Of a stretch of 64,000 nucleotides of DNA, positions 43,013-50,446 are shown in pieces. Numbering within the stretch: position 1 is the first letter of the stretch; each line of letters starts with the position of its first letter. The translations under genes and the position numbers were made by a program. Source of the DNA: Lentisalinibacter sediminis (GTDB taxonomy: Bacteria; Pseudomonadota; Gammaproteobacteria; Steroidobacterales; Woeseiaceae); contig NZ_JAPDRF010000009.1 in NCBI RefSeq assembly GCF_040706615.1, positions 1 to 64,000 of the forward strand. The letters are read 5' to 3'. The notes below the pieces were generated by a model. It was not told the origin of the DNA. It saw only the letters and a list, made by a program, of their open reading frames with translations, and did not search any database.

Positions 43013-44191
43013 TCAAGTCTCCACGGTGAAGTGCAGGCCGGCGTTGTCGACCAGGCGGCGGATGAGCTTCTCGCCCATGGCCGGCGCCGTCGTCCAGATG
43101 CCGCCGGGCATGTCGGTGGCATCGCGCAGCAGGCAGACAGCGCTCTCGGCAATCATGCGCGAGGTGGAGCCGTAACCGGGATCGAGATCGCCGCCGACGC
43201 TGGCCCGGATCTCGCGGCCGTCCGGCATCTCGCCGATGAACAGCACATCGTAGGAGCCGGCTTCGCGTTCCTCCTTGCTGGGCCCTTCGCCGGGCTGCGG
43301 GGCGTTGTCGCCGCCGAGGGAATCCGCCTTGGCGATTGCCTTCGCCTTCGCCTCGCCTTCCTCGCCGGGGCCGACCACCAGCATCTCGTCGTAGACGAAC
43401 TCCTCGCCGTAGGCATGCCCCAGCAGTGCGTTCGAGCGGTGCACGTTGCGCGTATTGATGGGCGCCATGATGAAGGGGGCGCACCACACGTCCATGGACT
43501 CGTCGTATGCCGGCTTCGTGCCCCGTGGCTGTTCCGGACCGCTGAAACCGGGTGTGAGCGCAAAAGGATCGCGCAGCAGGGCCAGCACGCTCGGATTGTT
43601 CTGCGCGGCGGCCAGCGTGGCCTTCAGGCTTGCCGCCGTGCCGCCGGAGAAGCCGCCCTTCATCTTGCGGACCCGGCCTTTTACGCGTGGTGCCGTCGCG
43701 CCGAACTCCTTCTTTGCCGCCTGTTGCAGGAAGTACACGCCCAGGTCGAAGGGGATGGAATCGAAGCCGCAGGAGAAGACGATGCGGGCGCCGCTCTCGG
43801 TGGCCTGCTCCTCGTGCTGGTCGATCATGTGGCGCATCCAGGCGGGCTCGCCGCAGAGATCCACGTAGTCGGTGCCGGTCTTCGCGCACACGGCGACCAG
43901 GTCGGAGCCGTAAAGCTGGTAGGGGCCGACGGTAGTCAGCACGAGACGGGTGCGTTCCGCCATCGCCTGCAACGAGGCCGGATCGCTCGCATCGGCGACG
44001 AGTAACGGGGTGTCCTTTGGCGCGCCGATCTCGTCACGTACGGCGGCGAGCTTGTCCTCGCTGCGGCCCGCCATGGCCCACGCGAGATCCGGGTCGTCGC
44101 CATACTGCTGGACGAGATATTCGGCGACCAGCCGTCCGGTGAAACCGGTGGCGCCGTACAGGACCAGGTCGAATTCTTTCTTGTCGCTCAT
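43013..44191 (-). CDS. Saccharopine dehydrogenase-like / trans-acting enoyl reductase family protein
   Basis: The 392-aa protein starts FDLVLYGATGFTGRLVAEYL, the NAD(P)-binding GxTGxxG of the saccharopine dehydrogenase-like family that includes mycobacterial trans-acting enoyl reductases of lipid synthesis. Further signatures are RLVLTTVGPYQLYGSDLVAVCA, DYVDLCGEPAWMRHMID and RIVFSCGFDSIPFDLG. GAGAGAGAG upstream of ATG 44191 serves as ribosome site. The promoter motif at 44242 is shared with the EF-G-like gene. The substrate is unknown; a lipid role is suggested by family only. Confidence 0.83.
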   Translation of the reverse strand: MSDKKEFDLVLYGATGFTGRLVAEYLVQQYGDDPDLAWAMAGRSEDKLAAVRDEIGAPKDTPLLVADASDPASLQAMAERTRLVLTTVGPYQLYGSDLVAVCAKTGTDYVDLCGEPAWMRHMIDQHEEQATESGARIVFSCGFDSIPFDLGVYFLQQAAKKEFGATAPRVKGRVRKMKGGFSGGTAASLKATLAAAQNNPSVLALLRDPFALTPGFSGPEQPRGTKPAYDESMDVWCAPFIMAPINTRNVHRSNALLGHAYGEEFVYDEMLVVGPGEEGEAKAKAIAKADSLGGDNAPQPGEGPSKEEREAGSYDVLFIGEMPDGREIRASVGGDLDPGYGSTSRMIAESAVCLLRDATDMPGGIWTTAPAMGEKLIRRLVDNAGLHFTVET

Positions 44192-44241
44192 GCGTTGACT
44201 CTCTCTCTCCGTGTAACGGTCTTGTCTGATGGGAATGTTGT

Positions 44242-44255
44242 GGACCCTAGCTTAC
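44242..44255 (-). promoter_or_regulatory. Promoter motif GTAAGCTAGGGTCC, second copy
   Basis: The minus-strand motif lies 51 nt before the start at 44191 and differs by one base from the copy at 41242-41255. Bases upstream of both also match partly (GGGAGCC/TGGACCC preceded by ATGT on the plus strand). TAAGCT would be the -10. Confidence 0.5.
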
Positions 44256-44351
44256 TCCGGGTATTCGGGAAACTCCGGCAACGCCGCCGCGGTGCACGAC
44301 CATGCGCTGCGCGAGCCGGTGAAGATCCGCGCCCGGGGCGAAATGTCCGTC

Positions 44352-45581
44352 TCAGCGCAGCACGCCGTCCTCGCGCAGACGTTCGATGATTGCACGCTGG
44401 CGCTCGATCACGGCGTGCTGCGACAGCATGCGGCCTTGCGCCATGGCGCCGTGCGGCGCCCAGTCGGTATCCGCGTAGGCGGATTCGTAGGCGCCGAAGG
44501 GCTGGCGCGAGAGGAGGTTCGCCATGCCGGTGCGCCGGCGGGCCGCGCGCAGGGCCGGCAGATCGAGGATGGCATTGGCGTTCACGCTCTCGCCGCTCTC
44601 GGCCTCGCCCAGTATCCTGCCCTCCCAGTCCACCACTTTGGACATCGCGTCGGCGGAGGCGGAGGGCAGGGGCGTGCCGGCGATGCCGGCCGTGTTCGCC
44701 GAGACCACGTAGGCCATGTTCTCGATGGCGCGGGCACGCTTCATGACGTCCTTCTTCGTCTGCAGCGGCGAGCCGACCTCGGAGGTGTGATGCAGCAGGA
44801 TCTCCGCGCCCTTCATCGCGGTCATGCGGGCGATCTCCGGGTACAGGATCTCCTCGGAGGCGATGGTGCCCAGCGTGCCGATCCCGGTGCGGGCCACGGG
44901 GAAGACGGCGTCCGCGCCGTAGCGAGCCAGATAGTCGTCCCACACGTCCCAGGGCGTCGGCGTGTACAGAGATATCATGCGCCGGTAGCGCAGGATGGTG
45001 TCGCCGTTCGGCGCGATCACGGTGTTGGTCTGGAAATAGAGCTCCGGGAAGGCGGGGTCGTTCTCGTAGAGGTTGCCCGCGAGATACACGCCGAAGCGCT
45101 CCGCGATGCCCGCCAGCGCCTCGTACTCCGGCCCGCCGATGTCGACGGCGGCCTTGGCCTTCCATTCCTCCCGGCTCTCGCGCAGGGGGAAGCCGGTGAG
45201 GTAGTACTCGGGTAGCACCACCAGGCGCAGCTCGCTGCCGTTGAAGGTCTTCAGGAACCGCTTGGCGGATGCGACCTGGCCGGCGATGCGGCGGATGGAG
45301 GCCATCATGCGGGCGCGAGCCGCCTCCGGGGTGGCGTCCTGGTTGACCGCGTCGCACAGGGTCTGCAGCGCGAGGGCGGAGTAGCGGGGAGCGTCGTCGT
45401 CGGCGCGTGCACGGTGGGTGAGAGGCAGGAGGGCGAGGGAGCCGAGGCCGGCGAGGACGTCGCGGCGGCTAATGGCCGCCGGCAGGAGGGCCTTCAGGCC
45501 CGATTCCGTCGCCGACTGTGTGGCCGATTCTCTGGACGATTCGCAATCGGGCCTGAAGGCCCTCCTACGTGGGGGTTTCAT
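44352..45581 (-). CDS. Carbon-nitrogen hydrolase-fold protein with Tat leader; active site altered
   Basis: The 409-aa protein has the nitrilase-superfamily fold: VVLPEYYLTGFPL carries the Glu (E125), NTVIAPNGDTILRYR the region of the Lys, and GTIASEEILYPEIARM the nucleophile loop. Where the family has Lys (YRK) and Cys (CxE) it reads R201 and S242, so the E-K-C triad is E-R-S. ATG 45581 overlaps the stop of yheS (ATGA). Residues about 5-33 are translated from a REP pair, after which SRRDVLAGLGSLALLPL is a Tat signal. It may be a non-catalytic relative or an enzyme with changed chemistry. Confidence 0.78.
   Translation of the reverse strand: MKPPRRRAFRPDCESSRESATQSATESGLKALLPAAISRRDVLAGLGSLALLPLTHRARADDDAPRYSALALQTLCDAVNQDATPEAARARMMASIRRIAGQVASAKRFLKTFNGSELRLVVLPEYYLTGFPLRESREEWKAKAAVDIGGPEYEALAGIAERFGVYLAGNLYENDPAFPELYFQTNTVIAPNGDTILRYRRMISLYTPTPWDVWDDYLARYGADAVFPVARTGIGTLGTIASEEILYPEIARMTAMKGAEILLHHTSEVGSPLQTKKDVMKRARAIENMAYVVSANTAGIAGTPLPSASADAMSKVVDWEGRILGEAESGESVNANAILDLPALRAARRRTGMANLLSRQPFGAYESAYADTDWAPHGAMAQGRMLSQHAVIERQRAIIERLREDGVLR
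45482..45568. repeat. REP element, inverted pair inside a coding sequence
   Basis: Arm 45482-45504 and inverted arm 45546-45568 flank a 41-nt spacer. The whole pair is in frame within the 5' end of the nitrilase-like gene and encodes RRAFRPD and SGLKALLPA, the two peptides typical of this repeat read in that direction. Confidence 0.92.
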
Positions 45582-47494
45582 GCCTCGGGCTCCTTCAGCG
45601 ATTCCATTTCGTGTGCGGCTGCAAGCCATTCCGCCTCGGCGGCCGCCAGTTCGCGTTCCAGGTCCGCCTGATCGGCCAGCAGAGCTTTCAGGCGGTCCCG
45701 GTTCGCCTCATCGTACAGGTTCTCGTCGGCCAGCTCCGACTGCAGCTTGCCGCGGCGAGCCTCCAGCGCCGCCAGCGATTCCTCCGCGCGGGCCAGCCGT
45801 TTCTTCACGGGTGTCAGCTGCCGGCGCCGCTCGGCTTCCCGGCGTTTGCGCTCGCGCCGCGCCGCGGCCGTGTTGGTCGTATCTTCGTTGCCGCTGACCT
45901 CTTCGTCCGTGCGCCGGTCGCCCCGGTTGTGCTCGGCGAGCCAGCGGGGGTAGTCGTCCAGGCTGCCGGCAAACTCGTCCACGGTGCCGCTGTGCACCAG
46001 CAGCAGGGTGTCGCAGGTGACGCGCAGCAGATGCCGGTCGTGGGAGACGATCAGCATGGCGCCCTCGAAATCCTGCAGCGCGACGGCCAGGGCCTGGCGC
46101 ATCTCGATGTCCAGGTGGTTGGTCGGCTCGTCCAGCAGCAGCAGGTTGGGGCGGCGGTAGACCAGCAGCGCGAGTGCCAGCCGGGATTTTTCGCCGCCGG
46201 AGAACGGGCCGGTGGGCATGAACACCGTGTCTCCGGAGAAGCCGAAGCCGCCGAGGAAGTTCCTGAGCGCCTCCTCGCGGGCGTCCGGGTCGACGTCTGC
46301 CAGATGCTCGATGGCCGAGCGCGCGGGGTCGAGCTGCTCCACCTGGTGCTGGGCGAAGTAGCCGACAGCGAGGTCCTTTGCCGGCAGCCGTTCCCCGTCA
46401 CGGGGCTCCAGCATGCCGGCGGCGAGTTTGATCAGCGTGGACTTGCCGGCGCCGTTCGGCCCCAGCAGCCCGATGCGGTCGCCGGGGGCGAAGGCGAGCT
46501 GCACGCCGGAGAAGACGGTGACGTTGCCGTAGCCGGCCGACACCCGCTCCAGCGTGAGAAGAGGGCGCGGCGTCTTCACCGGCGGGAGCAGCGAGAAGCG
46601 GAACGGGGAGTCGACGTGCGCCGGCGCGATGGTCTCCATACGCTCGAGCGCCTTCAGCCGGCTCTGGGCCTGCCGGGCCTTCGTTGCCTTGTAGCGGAAG
46701 CGCTCCACGAAGGAGCGCATGTGGGCGATCTCGCGCTGCTGTTTCTCGTACTGGGCCTGCTGGTGGGCGAGACGCGCCGCGCGCACGGTCTCGAAGGTGG
46801 TGTAGTTGCCGGTGTACAGGGTGAGCTGCCCGCGCTCGATATTCAGGATGTACTCCGCCACGCCGTCCAGAAAGTCGCGATCGTGGGAGATCAGCAGCAG
46901 AGTGCCCGGGTACTCCCGCAGCCAGCCCTCCAGCCAGATGACCGCATCCAGATCCAGGTGATTCGTGGGCTCGTCCAGCAGCAGGAGGTCCGAGCGGCAC
47001 ATCAGCGCACGGGCCAGGTTCAGGCGCATGCGCCAGCCGCCGGAGAAGGTGTCGACGGGACGCTCCTCCTGGCCGGGCAGGAAGCCGAGGCCGTGCAGCA
47101 GGCGTGATGCACGGCTGCGGGCGGTATAGCCGTCTGCGGATTCGATGCGGGCATGAGCTTTCGCAATGGCCGTGCCGTCGCCGGCCGCCTCGGCGTCCGC
47201 CAGGTCGGCCTCGATCGCACGGAGGTCGGCATCACCGTCCAGGACGTATTCGATGGCGGGCCTGGTATCGGAGGGCGTGGCCTGGTCGACGTGGGCGATG
47301 ACCCAGTCCGGCGGCAGCCGGCACTCGCCGGCATCGGGAGCCAGTTCGCCGAGGATCATCCGCAGCAGGCTGGTCTTGCCCGTGCCGTTGGCGCCGGTCA
47401 CGCCCACCTTCTGCCCGGGGTGGATCTGGGCGCCGGCGTGTTCGAACAGGAGCCTCGGCCCGCGGCGGAGCGCGACGTCAGAGAGCTGGAGCAT
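45578..47494 (-). CDS. yheS: ABC-F ATPase YheS
   Basis: The 638-aa protein closely follows E. coli YheS, a ribosome-associated ABC-F ATPase with two nucleotide-binding domains and no membrane part. Walker A motifs are GANGTGKTS (about 37) and GPNGAGKST (about 348). Signatures are FSGGWRMRLNLARAL and FSGGEKSRLALALL, with Walker B LLLLDEPTNHLDLD and LLLLDEPTNHLDIE. The linker RYKATKARQAQSRLKALERM and the C-terminal coiled coil (540-638) are present. ATG 47494 is preferred over GTG 47500 because TACAAT-N6-ATG suggests a leaderless start. The stop overlaps the next gene (ATGA). Confidence 0.92.
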   Translation of the reverse strand: MLQLSDVALRRGPRLLFEHAGAQIHPGQKVGVTGANGTGKTSLLRMILGELAPDAGECRLPPDWVIAHVDQATPSDTRPAIEYVLDGDADLRAIEADLADAEAAGDGTAIAKAHARIESADGYTARSRASRLLHGLGFLPGQEERPVDTFSGGWRMRLNLARALMCRSDLLLLDEPTNHLDLDAVIWLEGWLREYPGTLLLISHDRDFLDGVAEYILNIERGQLTLYTGNYTTFETVRAARLAHQQAQYEKQQREIAHMRSFVERFRYKATKARQAQSRLKALERMETIAPAHVDSPFRFSLLPPVKTPRPLLTLERVSAGYGNVTVFSGVQLAFAPGDRIGLLGPNGAGKSTLIKLAAGMLEPRDGERLPAKDLAVGYFAQHQVEQLDPARSAIEHLADVDPDAREEALRNFLGGFGFSGDTVFMPTGPFSGGEKSRLALALLVYRRPNLLLLDEPTNHLDIEMRQALAVALQDFEGAMLIVSHDRHLLRVTCDTLLLVHSGTVDEFAGSLDDYPRWLAEHNRGDRRTDEEVSGNEDTTNTAAARRERKRREAERRRQLTPVKKRLARAEESLAALEARRGKLQSELADENLYDEANRDRLKALLADQADLERELAAAEAEWLAAAHEMESLKEPEA

Positions 47495-47500
47495 CGACAC

Positions 47501-47506
47501 ATTGTA
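47501..47506 (-). promoter_or_regulatory. -10 element TACAAT, six nt before the yheS ATG (leaderless)
   Basis: The minus strand reads TACAAT, GTGTCG, ATG (47494). The expected transcription start coincides with the ATG, and there is no ribosome site upstream. No clear -35 is visible. On the plus strand TACACT at 47539-47544 may serve the divergent hydrolase. Confidence 0.5.
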
Positions 47507-47576
47507 ATGGAGCTTTCGCCGAGCCCCACGGGGTGTCTTACACTGGGTTCACCGCAGAGTCAGGGAACGCAGCTCC

Positions 47577-48350
47577 ATGAGACGACACCTCTTCGACAGC
47601 CCCCTGGGCCAGGTCCACTTCGTGGACAGCGGCGACCCGGCGGCCCGGCCCCTGCTGCTGATGCACCAGGTGCCCCGGTCGGTGGACGAGTTCGCCGAGG
47701 TCATCCCGCTGCTGGACGAGCACCTGCGCGTGATCGCCATGGACCTGCCCGGCTACGGCTGCTCCGATCGTCCGCCGTCGCAGCCGGATATTGCGCAGTA
47801 CGCCGAGGTGGCGGTCGCGCTGCTCGATCACCTGGGTCTCCCGCGCGCCGCGCTCGGCGGCCACCATACCGGCGCCATCGTCTCCATCGAGGCGGCCGCC
47901 GCGTGGCCGGAGCGGGTATCGCACCTGGTCCTGTCGGGTCCGGTCTACATGGACGAGGCGGCGCGACGGGAGCTCGGCGCCGTGTTCGAGCAGTGGCACG
48001 TGCAGCCGGACGGGTCTCATCTGGCGGAGAAATGGCACCGGATGGCCGGCTGGATCGACGATCCGGCGCTTACCCAGCGCTGCGTGCTGGACCTGTTCCG
48101 GGCCGGCGAGACCAGCGAATGGGGCCATTTCGCGGTGGCGGAATACCCGATGGAGGAGCGCCTGCCGCGGGTGAAAGCGCCGGCGCTGGTGCTCTCGGGC
48201 GTTGACGATCCCTTCAGTCAACCCCATAAGAATCAGGTATTTGCAGAAGTTCTCCCCGATTGCCGCCTGGCGACCATCGGCAGCGGCATATTCATGTTGA
48301 ACGAGCGGCCGCGGGAGTGGTCTGAATCTGTCCTGGCGTTTCTTGGCTGA
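47577..48350 (+). CDS. Alpha/beta hydrolase-fold protein lacking the usual Ser and His
   Basis: The 257-aa protein has the alpha/beta-hydrolase layout: PLLLMHQVPRSVDEFAEVIP (oxyanion region), VIAMDLPGYGCSDRPP, the nucleophile elbow ALGGHHTGAIVSIEAA, LVLSGVDDPF and a C-terminal TIGSGIFMLNERP. At the elbow position G-x-S-x-G reads G95-H-H97-T-G99, and the late His position in GSGxF is I238. Both catalytic residues are therefore missing. Related GxHTGA proteins exist, as I recall, so it may be a subfamily with other chemistry or a binding protein. ATG 47577 follows AGGGA at some distance. Confidence 0.8.
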   Translation: MRRHLFDSPLGQVHFVDSGDPAARPLLLMHQVPRSVDEFAEVIPLLDEHLRVIAMDLPGYGCSDRPPSQPDIAQYAEVAVALLDHLGLPRAALGGHHTGAIVSIEAAAAWPERVSHLVLSGPVYMDEAARRELGAVFEQWHVQPDGSHLAEKWHRMAGWIDDPALTQRCVLDLFRAGETSEWGHFAVAEYPMEERLPRVKAPALVLSGVDDPFSQPHKNQVFAEVLPDCRLATIGSGIFMLNERPREWSESVLAFLG

Positions 48351-48401
48351 AGATCGGCTGAAATTTGCGGCATTCCACAGTGTGCGCCGCGGTCCGATCC
48401 G

Positions 48402-48407
48402 TATAAT
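48402..48407 (+). promoter_or_regulatory. Consensus -10 (TATAAT) upstream of the desaturase gene
   Basis: A perfect TATAAT about 40 nt before ATG 48448. The -35 position (around AGTGTG) is poor, which suggests the promoter needs an activator or is weak. Confidence 0.5.
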
Positions 48408-48447
48408 TAGCGCCGAAACTCCATCAAGACCAGGTATATCATCCGCT

Positions 48448-49599
48448 ATGACGACCGAATCCAGATCGACCCCGGGGCTCCAGTGGGTCAACATCATCTT
48501 CTTCGCCGTGACGACGCTCGGCGGCGTCGTCGGCGCGCCGCTCTATATCTATTACAACGGCATCGCCGCGGCGGAAATCTGGCTGGCGCTGGCGTTCTTC
48601 GTGCTGAGCGGCCTCGGCATTACCGTCGGCTATCATCGGTTATTCGCCCACGCCACGTTCAAGACCAACCGCGTGGTGAGGTTCCTGATGCTGTTCTTCG
48701 GCGCGGCGGCCTTCGAGCAGTCGGCCCTCGAGTGGTCATCGCAGCACCGGGATCATCACAAGTACGTGGATACGGACAAGGACCCCTACAGTATCAAGAA
48801 GGGCTTCTTCTACGCCCATATCGGCTGGCTGATCTTCTGGAAGCGTGAGAACGACTTCAGCAACGTGAAGAACCTCTCGAACGATCCGATGATCATGCAC
48901 CAGCACCGCTACTACGTTCTGTGGGCGACGGTGGCAGGCATCCTGACCCCGGCGGCCATCGGCTGGATGACAGGACACCTGCTGGGCGCGCTGCTGATCG
49001 CCGTCTGCCTGCGCCTGACGCTGGTCTATCATGCCACGTTCTTCATCAATTCCGTCTGCCACACCTTCGGCAAAGCCACCTACGACGTGGATGCCACAGC
49101 GAAGGACAACTGGCTGGTGGCGTTCCTGACCTTCGGCGAGGGCTATCACAACTTTCACCACCGTTTCGGCGGCGACTACCGCAACGGCGTGCGCTGGTAT
49201 CAGTTCGACCCGAGCAAGTGGACCATCGCCCTGCTCGAGAAGCTGGGTCTCGCGTGGGACCTCAAGCGGGTGTCCGACTTCCGCATCATGGCCGCCCGGC
49301 TGGACGGCGAGAAGACACGGCTGGACAGCTGGCTGGAGGAGACTGCGGATGCGTCGCATCGCCTGCGTGCCAACTTCGGTGAGCAGGCCGCAAGGCGCTA
49401 CGAGCGGCTGCGCAAGCGCCTGGTCGACTGGGAGGCTGCGGCGAAGGAGCACAGCAAGGTGCTGCAAGGCCAGGTGTCGAACTATTCTGACGACATCCGC
49501 GAGTCCACCCGCCGCCGGGTTGCTGAGGCCAAGGCCCGCTTCCAGGAGGCGCGTGCCGACTGGAACTCGCTGCTGAGGGAGTGCGCGGTAGCCGCCTGA
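48448..49599 (+). CDS. Acyl-CoA (delta-9 type) fatty acid desaturase with C-terminal helical tail
   Basis: The 383-aa membrane diiron desaturase introduces a cis double bond into saturated acyl chains. Three His boxes are intact: H63-RLFA-H68, H100-RD-HH104 and H234-NF-HH238. Hydrophobic segments at about 12-36, 42-60, 75-90, 120-131 and 155-200 fit the family. ATG 48448 is the first Met of the family-like N-terminus. After residue 283 there is a charged, helix-forming tail of about 100 residues (KTRLDSWLEETADASHRLRA and beyond) that typical bacterial desaturases lack. It ends in a strong terminator. Confidence 0.9.
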   Translation: MTTESRSTPGLQWVNIIFFAVTTLGGVVGAPLYIYYNGIAAAEIWLALAFFVLSGLGITVGYHRLFAHATFKTNRVVRFLMLFFGAAAFEQSALEWSSQHRDHHKYVDTDKDPYSIKKGFFYAHIGWLIFWKRENDFSNVKNLSNDPMIMHQHRYYVLWATVAGILTPAAIGWMTGHLLGALLIAVCLRLTLVYHATFFINSVCHTFGKATYDVDATAKDNWLVAFLTFGEGYHNFHHRFGGDYRNGVRWYQFDPSKWTIALLEKLGLAWDLKRVSDFRIMAARLDGEKTRLDSWLEETADASHRLRANFGEQAARRYERLRKRLVDWEAAAKEHSKVLQGQVSNYSDDIRESTRRRVAEAKARFQEARADWNSLLRECAVAA

Positions 49600-49640
49600 C
49601 CGGCAGCCGCCCAATCATCCTCTAGACAACCTCGAACCAG

Positions 49641-49673
49641 GGGAGCCGTGCTGAGTCAGCCGGCTCCCTTTTT
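49641..49673 (+). terminator. Intrinsic terminator of the desaturase gene
   Basis: GGGAGCCG (49641-49648) pairs with CGGCTCCC (49661-49668). Inside it GCTGA and TCAGC extend the stem, and TTTTT (49669-49673) follows. It abuts the stop of the convergent hydrolase. Confidence 0.9.
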
Positions 49674-50446
49674 CATTCCCGCTCCCAGCGAAAGCCGAGG
49701 AAGCCGAGTACCGCCCCGCGGAAAAAGGAATCCGTGACGCAGGACAGGTGCGACTTGCCGGGCACGATGACGGCCTTGCCGCCCGGGATCGCCTCCGCCA
49801 ACGGGATCGGGCTGCCGGCCACGGTGTCCCGGGACCCGGCGATGACCAGCGCCGGGGTCTCCACTTCCTCGAACGCGGTCTCGCGCAGACCGGCGAACGA
49901 ACCGAGCAGGCATGCGGACAGCGCGCCCGGCCGTCCGCCGATCTTCGTCATCTTCTCGTACAGCGGCACCATCGCCGGGATGGCCAGCGAATCGGTCTTC
50001 TTGTTGTCTGCCGTCAGCTTGAAGCCGCGGGAAGTCCAGTATTCGGGATCCTCCAGCTCCAGCAGATTAATGCCGGTGCCGCCGATCACGACGGAGTGGA
50101 AGCGCTCGCCATGGTGGGCGAGCAGCCAGCCGGCATTTCGCCCGCCCATCGAGTAGCCGAACAGGTCCGCCTGGTCGATTTCCAGGTGATCCATCAGGCG
50201 GATCACGTCGCCTGCGATGCCCTCCGGCGCGTAGTCCTCCGGCTCGGAGGGCTTGTCGCTGCGGCCGTGGCCGCGGGCATCCGGGGCGATGACCCGGAAG
50301 CCCGCGTCGCGCAGCACCCGGTACCAGCCGGTGGCCTTCCAGTTGGTGATGCGGTCGGCCGCGAAGCCGTGCAGCAGAATGACGGGGTCGCCCTCACCGA
50401 CGTCGTCATAGGCGATGCTGAAGCCCTGGGAGTCGAAGCGTTCCAT
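49673..50446 (-). CDS. Alpha/beta hydrolase with intact nucleophile
   Basis: The 257-aa protein has a complete catalytic set: the oxyanion HGFAAD near 27, nucleophile elbow GYSMGG near 97, an acid in IAGSRDTVAG near 208 and the His in VPGKSHLSCV near 236. It is an esterase- or lipase-like cytosolic protein of unknown substrate. ATG 50446 overlaps the stop of the upstream EEP gene (TGATG), so the two are coupled; a TTG one codon earlier is less likely. Confidence 0.86.
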   Translation of the reverse strand: MERFDSQGFSIAYDDVGEGDPVILLHGFAADRITNWKATGWYRVLRDAGFRVIAPDARGHGRSDKPSEPEDYAPEGIAGDVIRLMDHLEIDQADLFGYSMGGRNAGWLLAHHGERFHSVVIGGTGINLLELEDPEYWTSRGFKLTADNKKTDSLAIPAMVPLYEKMTKIGGRPGALSACLLGSFAGLRETAFEEVETPALVIAGSRDTVAGSPIPLAEAIPGGKAVIVPGKSHLSCVTDSFFRGAVLGFLGFRWERE

